A DNA stretch of 64,000 nt from an uncultured Desulfosarcina sp. (GCF_963668215.1 NZ_OY764190.1:5766001-5830000), one strand, 5' to 3'. Positions 26,539 to 34,717 are shown, counted from the first letter of the stretch. A program made the numbers and translations. The notes: a model not told the origin generated them from the letters alone.

Positions 26539-28230
26539 ATGATGATGAGACTTAAAATTTGGAAAATCCTACTGTTATGTGTTTTCAGTTGCCTTTTGGC
26601 CGCTCCTCTTTTTGCATCCGATCCTGTCACCATCGTCATTGAAGAGACTACCCTTGAGCAAAAAACGAAACTGTTCGTGTATGGCTATGCCGAAGGTGTG
26701 GACAGACTGCAAGAGGTCAGCATCACCTTAAGCGATCCTGACGCGAAGACGGTGGAGTTGAAAGCGGAAACCAACAAAATCGGCAACTGGAGCGTTGAAG
26801 ATATCGACATCGGCACGCTCAGTGACGGCGAGATCGCCATCACGGCAGCGATTACGGATCAAGCGGGGAAAATATTGGCCCAGACCGATTCCATGGCTGT
26901 CCTGGATACCAGCTTTAATCTTTTTGAGTTCATGAACAAGCATTTTGCAGCCACCATCTTTTTGCTGATGGTCACGCTGCTGCTGTTGGGGTTCCCCATG
27001 AAGATCCCCTTGATCGCCGGAGCCACGCTGGGAGTAGTTCTGCTGTACGACGGCGATCTGTCACAGATGCAGTTTATGATCCAGCAGATGATGGCGGGGA
27101 TTCGTCCGGCCGCACTCATTGCCGTGCCCATGTTTATCCTCTCGGCCGATATCATGACCCGAGGCAAATCGGCTGAAAAACTGATCGATCTGGTGATGGC
27201 ATTTGTCCGGCACATCAAAGGCGGGCTGGCGGTGAGTACTGCCGGCGCGTGTGCGGTATTCGGTGCCGTTTCCGGTTCAACGCAAGCCACTGTTGTCGCC
27301 ATCGGCTCCCCCCTGCGCCCCAGGCTTCAGGAAGGGGGATACAAAGACTCTTTCATTTTAGCACTCATCGTCAACTCCAGCGATATCGCTTTTCTGATTC
27401 CGCCCAGTATCGGGATGATTATCTATGGAATTGTTGCAAAAACCTCAATTCCTGAGCTTTTTATCGCCGGAATCGGTCCGGGGCTGTTGATCCTGCTGCT
27501 GTTTTCCATCTACAGCGTGGTCTATGCATATATAAACAAGATTCCCATCGAACCGAAAGCCTCATGGAGCGAACGGGGAAAGGCGCTGTATCGCGCACTG
27601 TGGCCGTTGGGATTCCCGGCGATAATTATCGGGGGCATCTTCGGCGGTATCTTCAGCCCCACGGAAGCAGCCGCCGTAAGCGTGGCTTATGCCATCCTGC
27701 TGGAAGGCTTTATTTTCAGAACGATGACACTTAAAGATTTCTGGGACACCTCTCTGTCCACCGGGCTGGTTACCGCCGTTGTTTTTATCCTGGTCGGTGC
27801 CGGGGCTGCATTTGCCTGGGTATTGTCCTATGCGCAGGTACCCCAACAGCTTTTGGGAACGATCGGCATTGCCGAGATGGGCAAATATGGCGTTCTTTTT
27901 GTTATCTCCATCGCCTTTTTTGTCGGATGCATGTTTGTCGATCCGATCGTGGTGATTTTGATCTTGGTCCCCATTTTTGCACCCAGTGTGCACAATGTAG
28001 GTCTCGACCCGGTTCTGGTGGGTACGATTATCACCCTTCAGGTTGCCATCGGTTCTGCAACACCGCCGTTCGGCTGCGATATCTTTACCGCGATCGCGGT
28101 ATTCAAACGCCCTTACTTTGACGTTGTCAGAGGCACACCCCCATTTATTTTAATTCTCTTAAGTGTAGCCGTTGCGATGATCTTCTTTCCCGATATTGCT
28201 CTTTTCTTAAGAGATGTAGCCTTCAGATAA
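26539..28230 (+). CDS. dctM: TRAP transporter large subunit DctM with N-terminal Ig-like ectodomain
   Basis: 563 aa, about 130 more than a usual DctM. Residues 1-27 look like a cleavable signal (ending LFASD). Residues 28-123 resemble a bacterial Ig-like repeat (GNWSVEDIDIGTLSDGEIAI, TAAITDQAGK). The standard DctM permease then starts near 137 (FLLMVTLLLLGFPMKIPLIA) and runs through GAVSGSTQATVVAIG, SSDIAFLIPPSIGMIIYG, FSPTEAAAVSVAYA and GSATPPFGCDIF. The reading frame is continuous, with no sign of a frameshift. The extra domain should lie in the periplasm and may hold the binding protein near the pore (inference). Follows dctQ by 3 nt. Confidence 0.9.
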   Translation: MMMRLKIWKILLLCVFSCLLAAPLFASDPVTIVIEETTLEQKTKLFVYGYAEGVDRLQEVSITLSDPDAKTVELKAETNKIGNWSVEDIDIGTLSDGEIAITAAITDQAGKILAQTDSMAVLDTSFNLFEFMNKHFAATIFLLMVTLLLLGFPMKIPLIAGATLGVVLLYDGDLSQMQFMIQQMMAGIRPAALIAVPMFILSADIMTRGKSAEKLIDLVMAFVRHIKGGLAVSTAGACAVFGAVSGSTQATVVAIGSPLRPRLQEGGYKDSFILALIVNSSDIAFLIPPSIGMIIYGIVAKTSIPELFIAGIGPGLLILLLFSIYSVVYAYINKIPIEPKASWSERGKALYRALWPLGFPAIIIGGIFGGIFSPTEAAAVSVAYAILLEGFIFRTMTLKDFWDTSLSTGLVTAVVFILVGAGAAFAWVLSYAQVPQQLLGTIGIAEMGKYGVLFVISIAFFVGCMFVDPIVVILILVPIFAPSVHNVGLDPVLVGTIITLQVAIGSATPPFGCDIFTAIAVFKRPYFDVVRGTPPFILILLSVAVAMIFFPDIALFLRDVAFR

Positions 28231-28239
28231 AGGAGAGAG

Positions 28240-28677
28240 ATGTTCCACAATATTTTAGTGCCGCTGGATGGTTCGGAAAATGCTTACCGAACCTTGCCGT
28301 ATGCAGCCAACCTGGCCAAACAGTTCGATTCCCAAATCAACGTATTGTCGGTCTTCAGACACCACAGCTATATCGAAGCATCGATCTCCATGGTCAGGCC
28401 CAAGGAGCCGGAAAATTTAGACGATGTGCTGAGCGCTTATGCCAGAGAAGTTGTTGATCGCGGCAAAACCCTATTAAGAGAACAAGGCGTCACAAAAATC
28501 AAAGGCTTTGTCAAAATGGGCACGGCCAGCAAAAAGATCCTGGAGTTTGCCCAAAAAAACGAAATCGATCTGATCATCATCAGTTCCAAAGGAAACGGGG
28601 ATCTGACCGGATACCTTTTGGGCGGGGTGTCGCATAAGGTGGCGGGCCTTGCCAAATGTCCGGTCATGGTTATTTGA
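28240..28677 (+). CDS. universal stress protein (UspA family)
   Basis: 145 aa, complete UspA fold starting MFHNILVPLDGSENAYRTL. The ATP-binding end motif, glycines in SSKGNGDLTGYLLGGVSHKV before CPVMVI, is near-canonical. It comes 9 nt after dctM with AAGGAGAGAG. A Usp gene next to TRAP genes is a known layout: TeaD beside TeaABC, the Halomonas ectoine transporter, where TeaD lowers uptake. The same regulatory role is inferred here. Confidence 0.9.
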   Translation: MFHNILVPLDGSENAYRTLPYAANLAKQFDSQINVLSVFRHHSYIEASISMVRPKEPENLDDVLSAYAREVVDRGKTLLREQGVTKIKGFVKMGTASKKILEFAQKNEIDLIIISSKGNGDLTGYLLGGVSHKVAGLAKCPVMVI

Positions 28678-28736
28678 CGAATACCGATCACCGGTCCACT
28701 TTTAAAAATCGCCCGCCGCAAGAACCGGTTTTACCA

Positions 28737-29732
28737 ATGAAAAATAAACCGACGCTGCACGATGTCTATCGAGCCCGAGCCCGCATCAAGCCCCTCGTCG
28801 TTGAGACGCCGGTCCTGGAATCCGCCGAATTGGCGGATAGAACAGGTGCCCGAACGGTCCACCTGAAACTGGAATGCCTGCAGAATACCGGCGCCTTCAA
28901 AGTGCGGGGCGCCGCAAACAAAATCCTGAGTCTTTCCGACGAAGAAAAACAAAAGGGCGTCATCACCTTTTCCACCGGCAATCACGGCAAGGCGGTGGCC
29001 TATGTGGCCGGACGCACCGGCATCAAGGCGGTTGTCTGTTTGTCTGAACACGTCGCCGCATACAGGGCCGACACGATCGGAAAACTGGGCGCGGAAGTCT
29101 CCATCAAAGGGAATTCCCAGGATGAAGCCGAGAAAAATTATCATCAACTGACAGCGTCCCGCGGGCTTGTGCCGGTGGTTCCGTTTGACGACCCCATGAT
29201 TATCGCCGGTCAGGGAACCATTGCCCTGGAAATGATGGCAGCGCTTCCCGATACCCATGTATTGCTGGTTCAATTGTCCGGCGGCGGGCTGCTGGCCGGA
29301 ATTGCCATGGCCGCTAAATCGATCAATCCGGATATTCACATCGTGGGACTCTCCCTCCAGCGGTCGCCGGCCATGCTGGAAAGTCTGAAAGCGGGCGCCC
29401 CCGTTCAGGTGGAAGAAAAAAACTCTCTTGCCGATTCGCTTTTAGGCGGCATCGGCTTCGACAATCGGTACACCATGCCGTTGGTGGAAAAATATACTGA
29501 CGAACACGTGCTGGTTTCCGAAGAAGAGATCAAAGCTGGCATGTATTTCCTGTTCGAAGCCCATCGAACCATTGCCGAAGGGGCCGCGGCCGTCGGTGTG
29601 GGGGCCTTGCTGAGCGGCTGTATCGATGTGACCGGCAAACGCGTGGCGACAGTGATTACCGGCGCCAGCGTGGAGTCGTCCACCTACCTGTCGGTCATCC
29701 GGCAACAGCATGAAAGGAATCGCCATCCATGA
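28737..29732 (+). CDS. eutB: EutB-like threonine dehydratase-family enzyme
   Basis: 331 aa, fold-II PLP enzyme without an ACT domain. The PLP lysine lies in NTGAFKVRGAANKIL, the Gly-rich phosphate loop in LSGGGLLAGIAMA, and TFSTGNHGKAVAYV is typical of threonine/serine dehydratases. Length and pairing with a downstream cyclodeaminase-like gene match EutB of hydroxyectoine utilisation clusters. A catabolic threonine dehydratase or hydroxyaspartate dehydratase is the alternative. The ATG at 28737 begins the conserved region; the 59-nt gap after usp has no strong RBS. Its stop overlaps the next start by 4 bp. Confidence 0.75.
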   Translation: MKNKPTLHDVYRARARIKPLVVETPVLESAELADRTGARTVHLKLECLQNTGAFKVRGAANKILSLSDEEKQKGVITFSTGNHGKAVAYVAGRTGIKAVVCLSEHVAAYRADTIGKLGAEVSIKGNSQDEAEKNYHQLTASRGLVPVVPFDDPMIIAGQGTIALEMMAALPDTHVLLVQLSGGGLLAGIAMAAKSINPDIHIVGLSLQRSPAMLESLKAGAPVQVEEKNSLADSLLGGIGFDNRYTMPLVEKYTDEHVLVSEEEIKAGMYFLFEAHRTIAEGAAAVGVGALLSGCIDVTGKRVATVITGASVESSTYLSVIRQQHERNRHP

Positions 29733-30718
29733 TTCGAATCCTTGACGAAAAAGAGATCCGGCAATTGGTTTCGCTGGACCTGTCGGTGGTCGACGCCATC
29801 GAAACCGGCTTTGGCGAACTGGCCAGAGGCAACGCCCTGGTACCCCCGATCATGATGATTCCGGTACCGGAGAAAAAGGGCGAAGTGGACATCAAGAGCG
29901 CCTATATCAAGGGCATCGACCAGTTGGCCATCAAGGTGGCATCCGGATTTTTCGAAAACAGCCGGCTGGGCCTGCCCTCCCAGAGCGGCCAGATGCTGGT
30001 GCTTAGCGCCGAAACTGGCTTTTTGCAGGGGGTATTGCTGGACAACGGCTACCTGACCCAGGTGCGCACCGCCGCCGCCGGCGCAGTGGCGGCCAAATAT
30101 CTGGCGCCTCAAACGGCTGATTCCGTGGGGGTGATCGGCTCGGGCGTTCAGGCCCGCTTCCAGATGATGGCCCTGCACCTGATGCGACCGTTTTCCACCA
30201 TCCATATGTTCAGCCTGGACGCCGACGATCTGAAAGACCGCTACGTTGGCGACATGCAGCAGCAGCTTCCGGACGTCACGGTCGTCAAGGCCCCCAGCGT
30301 GGAGGCGGTGGTCAGAGAAAGCAGCGTCGTGGTCACCACCACACCGGCCCGCAGCGGTTTTCTCAAGGCGGATTGGCTGCATCCGGGGCAGCATATCACA
30401 TCCATGGGAAGCGATACGGAAGAAAAGCAGGAACTGGAGGCCGAAGTGCTCACCCGGGCGGATCTGGTGGTCTGCGACCTCAAGTCCCAGAGCGTGCGCC
30501 TGGGAGAGCTGCGCAGTGCCGTCGAGCAGGGCCTGATGCCGGCGGATGCACCCGTGGTCGAATTGGGGGCCATCGTCAACAAAAAGGCCCCGGGCCGCAC
30601 AGCGGAGGACCAGATTACCGTCTGTGACCTGACCGGTGTGGGTGTTCAGGATACCATGATCGCCATCAAAACGCTGGCCCTGGCAGAAAAGCGGGATATC
30701 GGCCGCGTCATTTCCTGA
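29729..30718 (+). CDS. eutC: EutC-like ornithine cyclodeaminase/mu-crystallin family protein
   Basis: 329 aa. The NAD(P)-binding Rossmann motif GVIGSGVQARFQM lies near residue 133. The substrate region has the Lys in LAIKVASGFFEN and Arg/Thr in TQVRTAAAGAVAAKYLAP, both usual in this family. Members are lyases, imine reductases or alanine-dehydrogenase-like oxidoreductases. Coupling to the EutB-like gene (ATGA overlap) is as in hydroxyectoine clusters. The precise reaction cannot be told from sequence. Confidence 0.78.
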   Translation: MIRILDEKEIRQLVSLDLSVVDAIETGFGELARGNALVPPIMMIPVPEKKGEVDIKSAYIKGIDQLAIKVASGFFENSRLGLPSQSGQMLVLSAETGFLQGVLLDNGYLTQVRTAAAGAVAAKYLAPQTADSVGVIGSGVQARFQMMALHLMRPFSTIHMFSLDADDLKDRYVGDMQQQLPDVTVVKAPSVEAVVRESSVVVTTTPARSGFLKADWLHPGQHITSMGSDTEEKQELEAEVLTRADLVVCDLKSQSVRLGELRSAVEQGLMPADAPVVELGAIVNKKAPGRTAEDQITVCDLTGVGVQDTMIAIKTLALAEKRDIGRVIS

Positions 30719-30765
30719 GAAAATGACGCCACGCCGGCAGCACATGGATCGAAAAGGGTGTGACG

Positions 30766-31950
30766 ATGCCAAGCAAGCTTATTTTTTCTCAAGACGAGTA
30801 TGCCCGCCGGATCAGACGGGTCAAGGAAGCCATGGACCGCCAGGGCATGGAAACGCTGCTGGTGGTCGATCCGGCCAACATGAACTACCTGACCGGCTAC
30901 GACGGCTGGTCCTTTTACGTTCACCAGGGGGTGATCCTCTCTGTGGACAGCGATGCGCCCCTGTGGTTCGGCAGGCAGCAGGACGCCAACGGCGCCCGAT
31001 TGACCACCTGGCTGCCCGATGACCGCATCTTCGGCTACCCGGATGAATACGTGCAGTCGCGGGTCACCCACACCATGCGCTACGTGGCCCAGCTGATGCG
31101 CGACCAGGGCCTTGCGGAAAAACGCCTCGGCCTGGAGATGGACGCCTACTGGTTCAGTGCGCGCATGTATCTCACCCTTCAGGAAGAGCTGCCCCAGTCG
31201 GTTTTGATGGACGCCACCAACCTGGTCAACTGGGTCAAAACGGTCAAATCCGAAGCGGAAATCGGCTACATGCGCGAAGCGGCCCGTATCTGTGAACGGG
31301 TGATGCAGACGGCCATAGACACCATTGCCCCCGGCGTTCGGGAAAAGGATGCGGCGGCCCGGGTAGCGGCGGCCCAGATTGCCGGCACCGACGAATACGG
31401 CGGCTCGTCCCCGGCCATTTTTCCCATCATGCCGTCGGCCGAACGCACCGCCACCGCCCACCTGACCTTCGATGCGGACCGATCCTATACCAAAGGCGAC
31501 GTGGTGCTGCTGGAACTGGCCGGCGCCCGGCACCGGTACCATGCCCCCTTGTCGCGCACGGTGTATCTCGGCGACCCGCCCGAGGACTTGATTAGAACCG
31601 CTGATGGCGTCGTCACGGGTCTGAAGGAAACTCTGGAAGATATGGGCCCCGGCATGACCGCCGAGGAGGTGGAGGCGCGCTGGCGGGCGGCCATTGCCCA
31701 CACCGGCGTGGTCAAGCCCTCCCGGGTCGGCTATTCTTTCGGCTTGAACTATGTGCCGGACTGGGGGGAACACACCGTGAGCCTGCGCCCCGGCGACAAG
31801 ACGATTTTAGAGCCGGGTATGACCATTCACTTCATGCCCGGCATCTGGCTGGACACCTACGGGTTCGAATGCAGCGAGCCGGTGCTGATCACCGAAAATG
31901 GGTGTGAGAAGTTTATCGAATTTCCGCAGCAGTTGTTCGTCAGGGGTTGA
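30766..31950 (+). CDS. M24-family ectoine hydrolase-like protein (copy 2)
   Basis: 394 aa, clearly paralogous to 21614-22789: both share DPANMNYLTGYDGWSFYV, EMDAYYFSAR/EMDAYWFSAR, VNWVKTVKSEAEI and the C-terminal GFECSEP/S...ENGCE. It also lacks the first two M24 metal Asp residues (VVLLELAGARHRYHAPLSRT). The two probably act on related cyclic or acylated substrates, for example ectoine and hydroxyectoine. The start is the ATG at 30766; a GTG at 30760 is also in frame. It is the last gene of the island and ends 3 nt from the convergent ParB-like gene. Confidence 0.75.
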   Translation: MPSKLIFSQDEYARRIRRVKEAMDRQGMETLLVVDPANMNYLTGYDGWSFYVHQGVILSVDSDAPLWFGRQQDANGARLTTWLPDDRIFGYPDEYVQSRVTHTMRYVAQLMRDQGLAEKRLGLEMDAYWFSARMYLTLQEELPQSVLMDATNLVNWVKTVKSEAEIGYMREAARICERVMQTAIDTIAPGVREKDAAARVAAAQIAGTDEYGGSSPAIFPIMPSAERTATAHLTFDADRSYTKGDVVLLELAGARHRYHAPLSRTVYLGDPPEDLIRTADGVVTGLKETLEDMGPGMTAEEVEARWRAAIAHTGVVKPSRVGYSFGLNYVPDWGEHTVSLRPGDKTILEPGMTIHFMPGIWLDTYGFECSEPVLITENGCEKFIEFPQQLFVRG

Positions 31951-31953
31951 CCG

Positions 31954-33027
31954 TCATTCTTTAATTTTTGACGTTGCCGGTATCAACGTCTGGGTCGATA
32001 AGATTCCGTCGATCTGGCGAACCTTTGCATGGGTGAACTGGCCGATGACCTCGGCGTCGGAGGAAAGCAGATCCCGCGTCAGAACCACTTTGATCAAAAT
32101 ATCGACACTGCCGTGGATGGAGTGAACCTCCCTGACTTCCGGCAGGGCAAACAACTTGTCCACCACCTTCAATTCCCGTTTGGCTTCCACGTTCATCATG
32201 ATGAAGGCCGTGATGCTGCGCAGCATCTCCGGGTACTCTTTTTTGTCCATATTGGCCATCTTTTCTCTGAATGCCTCCATATCTTTGGGTATGCGCCCAT
32301 CGATGCCGATGCCGTATTGGCGTTTGTTCCCCTTTTGCCAGTGGTGGTAGGAAACGTACGCGTACAGGTCGTCCAGGGTGCGGCCGGGAAAAGAGTTCAG
32401 CAGACCGCCCTTCTCGATGACGTCGATCATGGGCCGGTAGATGGTCAGGTACCAGTCCTCGGCAGCCTTTTGGAGCGTGGCCCCCGGTGCTTCCCCGCCG
32501 GCCAGGTAAGCCCGATGAGTTTCCACCTGTTCGAGTAAAAGGGCATACTGCCCGACTTCCGAGATATCCAGGGAATGGGCCAGCCCGGTCTGCTCCATGA
32601 ACTCCTTTTTCTCCCGGTAGATGATGTTCTCCAGGGTGTTGCTCGACGGGATGAATTCAACGATCTTGGCCATGATCTCGCTGCGGCCGAACTCCTTGGC
32701 AGCCGCAATGCGGTGGTTCCCGTCCAGGACGTAATACTCGTCTTTGATTTGATACAGCTTGACCGGCGGCAGGGGTTTGCCCTCCCGCATGGCCTTTTTG
32801 ATGCGGATCAACCGGTCCGCCGGAACGTGGTCCTTGAGTTTGAACTGGCTGTCGAAGTCCTGGTAGCGCCCCACACTGCCGACGATCTTCTCCAGAGGTA
32901 CGCTGCAGATGCCGCGGTCCACATGATCGAAGGCCCCCTCGCATTCCTGGTTCTCCCGGAAGCACTTGGCCTGGCTGTTTTTCCTGCCGGACCGCATTTT
33001 TTTAACGAGATTCGCAAAGCTACCCAT
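31954..33027 (-). CDS. ParB-like nuclease-fold protein fused to an AsnC/Lrp-type ligand domain
   Basis: 357 aa. Residues about 50-130 form a ParB/Srx-type domain with VPADRLIRIKKAMREGKPLP and the core YVLDGNHRIAAAKEFGR. A helical middle (135-250) follows. The last 90 residues (about 265-357) look like the RAM domain that binds effectors in Lrp/AsnC regulators (MNVEAKRELKVVDKLFALPEV, SIHGSVDILIKVVL). There is no HTH typical of plasmid ParB, so a role in partition is unlikely; a nucleotide- or amino-acid-responsive regulator or enzyme is more likely. GGAGG before the ATG at 33027. It overlaps the upstream phosphoesterase gene by 8 bp. Confidence 0.7.
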   Translation of the reverse strand: MGSFANLVKKMRSGRKNSQAKCFRENQECEGAFDHVDRGICSVPLEKIVGSVGRYQDFDSQFKLKDHVPADRLIRIKKAMREGKPLPPVKLYQIKDEYYVLDGNHRIAAAKEFGRSEIMAKIVEFIPSSNTLENIIYREKKEFMEQTGLAHSLDISEVGQYALLLEQVETHRAYLAGGEAPGATLQKAAEDWYLTIYRPMIDVIEKGGLLNSFPGRTLDDLYAYVSYHHWQKGNKRQYGIGIDGRIPKDMEAFREKMANMDKKEYPEMLRSITAFIMMNVEAKRELKVVDKLFALPEVREVHSIHGSVDILIKVVLTRDLLSSDAEVIGQFTHAKVRQIDGILSTQTLIPATSKIKE

Positions 33028-33619
33028 GGTCCACCTCCAGAAGATGCCAGGCAAAGGCGTTGATCACCTGCGTGTCGCCCACCTGCGTCACCCGCTGAGA
33101 CGGATCGGTAAAATGGGCGTGAATGTGGCCGTGAATGAAATAGCGCGGCTTGAACCGGGCGATGAGCTTGATGAAGCTTTTAAAGCCCCGATGGCAGCGG
33201 TCTTCGGCGTCGTTGATGTGACGGGGCGGGGCATGGGTGACCACAATATCCACGCCGCCGCCGAACCAGAGTCCCGGCAGCATGCACCAGATCATTCTCC
33301 GCATCTGGTAATCCCGGTACTGAATCGGACCGCCGTTGTACCAGCGCGATCCCTCCAGGCCCATAAACCAGAGGCCGTTGAAAACAACACGGCGCTGATG
33401 GATGTTCAGGCACCCGACGGGAGGAGCGGACCGGTAGCGGATATCGTGGTTGCCGCGCACGTAAAACAGCGGCACGTCCAGTTTTTCCCGGATGGCGGAA
33501 AGATATTCCGGCGGCAGGTCACCGCAACTGAGGATCAGGTCCGCATCGCGAAACCGCCGGACATCGATGCGATCGGACAATTCCGGGACGACAATATCGG
33601 ATATGGCAAGAATTTTCAT
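33020..33619 (-). CDS. calcineurin-like metallophosphoesterase
   Basis: 199 aa. The di-metal motifs are present in order: a degenerate first site SDIVVPE, GDLPPEYL, RGNHD, THAPP and HGHIHAHF. The canonical DxH at the start is replaced (ISDIVV), so the first metal site may be altered. No signal peptide, cytoplasmic. The 3' end overlaps the start of the ParB/RAM gene, so the two are co-transcribed and probably act together. Confidence 0.85.
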   Translation of the reverse strand: MKILAISDIVVPELSDRIDVRRFRDADLILSCGDLPPEYLSAIREKLDVPLFYVRGNHDIRYRSAPPVGCLNIHQRRVVFNGLWFMGLEGSRWYNGGPIQYRDYQMRRMIWCMLPGLWFGGGVDIVVTHAPPRHINDAEDRCHRGFKSFIKLIARFKPRYFIHGHIHAHFTDPSQRVTQVGDTQVINAFAWHLLEVDHG

Positions 33620-33891
33620 GAAAATGGTTGCTTTTCAACTCCCGGAACGGATCGCACCGGTCAATTCGTGCATGGCGAAGGCCGGCCATGTGTGTGTGAG
33701 CTCCTGCCCACGTTAACATTCTTTTTACTCTTTTCGCCCCAGGTTGTAAACGGTGCAATCCGTCTGGAAGGGGCTGCCAACCGGCCACCGGAATTCAAAC
33801 CGCAACAAATCCGGGGCCGTTTTCCTCCGGGGTCAACCTTTCTTTCGCAGGCCCAACCATCGGCTTGCATTTCAGCCCGCTCTCTGATAGG

Positions 33892-33909
33892 TGACTGATA
33901 TGTCAGTTA
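33892..33909. promoter_or_regulatory. TetR operator copy 1, overlapping the tetR start
   Basis: TGACTGATATGTCAGTTA is an imperfect dyad (TRACTGA-N4-TCAGTYA) that contains the ATG of the TetR gene. It differs at one base from the copy at 34548. Binding here would block its own gene's expression. Confidence 0.72.
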
Positions 33910-34529
33910 CACCTCCGGAAGAGAGCGAGACCCGTCAACGGCTGGTGGCAGCGGCCGTCGATCTGTTTCACGAAAACGGCTATCAGAAAACCCGCGTCTC
34001 CGATATCGTGGCACGAACCGGTGTCTCCCAGGGAACCTTTTACCTCTATTTCAGGTCCAAGGAAGCTATTTTCCTGCATATCTGTGAGGTATTCACCCAG
34101 CGGCTGACCCGTTTGTTCGTCACCGGCACCCAAGGGCTGTTCGAGGGAGACAATGCCGTTGCCATTGAAGGCAACCTGAGGCGGCTGGTCCGCAAAGTCT
34201 TCAACCTCTACCGTGAGGATCTGGCGGTGGCCGAACTGCTTTTCCGCGAAGGCATCGGCAACGGCGGCATCTTCAAAAAGATATACGAAGGCCTGCTCAC
34301 CACTTTCGTCACCCTGATCCGCCGGCAGCTGGAAATCGGCTGCGACAAAAAACTGGTGAGCATTGAAGATCCGGAAGCGGCGGCCGTCTTTCTTTTCGGG
34401 ATGGTGGAACGCGGACTGCTGTATTACCTGCAAGTACGCGAATCCGTGGATCTGGATCATCTGGAGGACCAGGTGGTCGCTTTCATTCTTCACGGCATTG
34501 GATTCAATAACCGTTGGCAAACCCCCTGA
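33900..34529 (+). CDS. TetR-family transcriptional regulator
   Basis: 209 aa from the ATG at 33900; a GTG at 33891 is in frame. The N-terminal HTH (about 12-58) has RLVAAAVDLFHENGYQKTRVSDI and the recognition helix GVSQGTFYLYFRSKEAIF. The C-terminal ligand domain (65-205) is of the AcrR/FadR-like type. Three near-identical palindromes flank the gene: one on its start codon and two between it and the RND exporter gene. It is therefore an autorepressor that also controls the exporter operon. The inducer is unknown. Confidence 0.93.
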   Translation: MSVTPPEESETRQRLVAAAVDLFHENGYQKTRVSDIVARTGVSQGTFYLYFRSKEAIFLHICEVFTQRLTRLFVTGTQGLFEGDNAVAIEGNLRRLVRKVFNLYREDLAVAELLFREGIGNGGIFKKIYEGLLTTFVTLIRRQLEIGCDKKLVSIEDPEAAAVFLFGMVERGLLYYLQVRESVDLDHLEDQVVAFILHGIGFNNRWQTP

Positions 34530-34547
34530 TTTTTTTTCTGCTCAATA

Positions 34548-34565
34548 TGACTGATACGTCAGTTA
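34548..34565. promoter_or_regulatory. TetR operator copy 2
   Basis: TGACTGATACGTCAGTTA, a 7-4-7 dyad in the A/T-rich gap between tetR and the RND exporter gene. It is 17 of 18 identical to copy 1. Confidence 0.75.
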
Positions 34566-34633
34566 TTTTATTATCAGCCATTTAGAGCGATATATTTTGC
34601 TGATTATTTAGATAGTTGAACAAATATTAGGAC

Positions 34634-34651
34634 TGACTGATACGTCAGTCG
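34634..34651. promoter_or_regulatory. TetR operator copy 3
   Basis: TGACTGATACGTCAGTCG, extended to the left by another GAC. It lies 86 bp after copy 2 and 67 bp before the exporter ATG at 34718, a position that would block the exporter promoter. The A/T-rich stretch 34566-34630 between copies 2 and 3 probably holds that promoter. Confidence 0.78.
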
Positions 34652-34717
34652 ACCATAACAGCAACCCTTGTAATGCGAACCGCTGCGATTGCGCTACAGC
34701 ATCCGGGAGACTGTGCC

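Noticed and set aside
31954..33027. Plasmid or chromosome partition ParB, with a replication origin or parS nearby
   Set aside because: No ParA gene, no partition HTH, no parS-like 16-bp palindrome seen; the C-terminal RAM-like domain points elsewhere.
34521..34540. Run of eight T after tetR as an intrinsic terminator
   Set aside because: No stable stem precedes the T-run.
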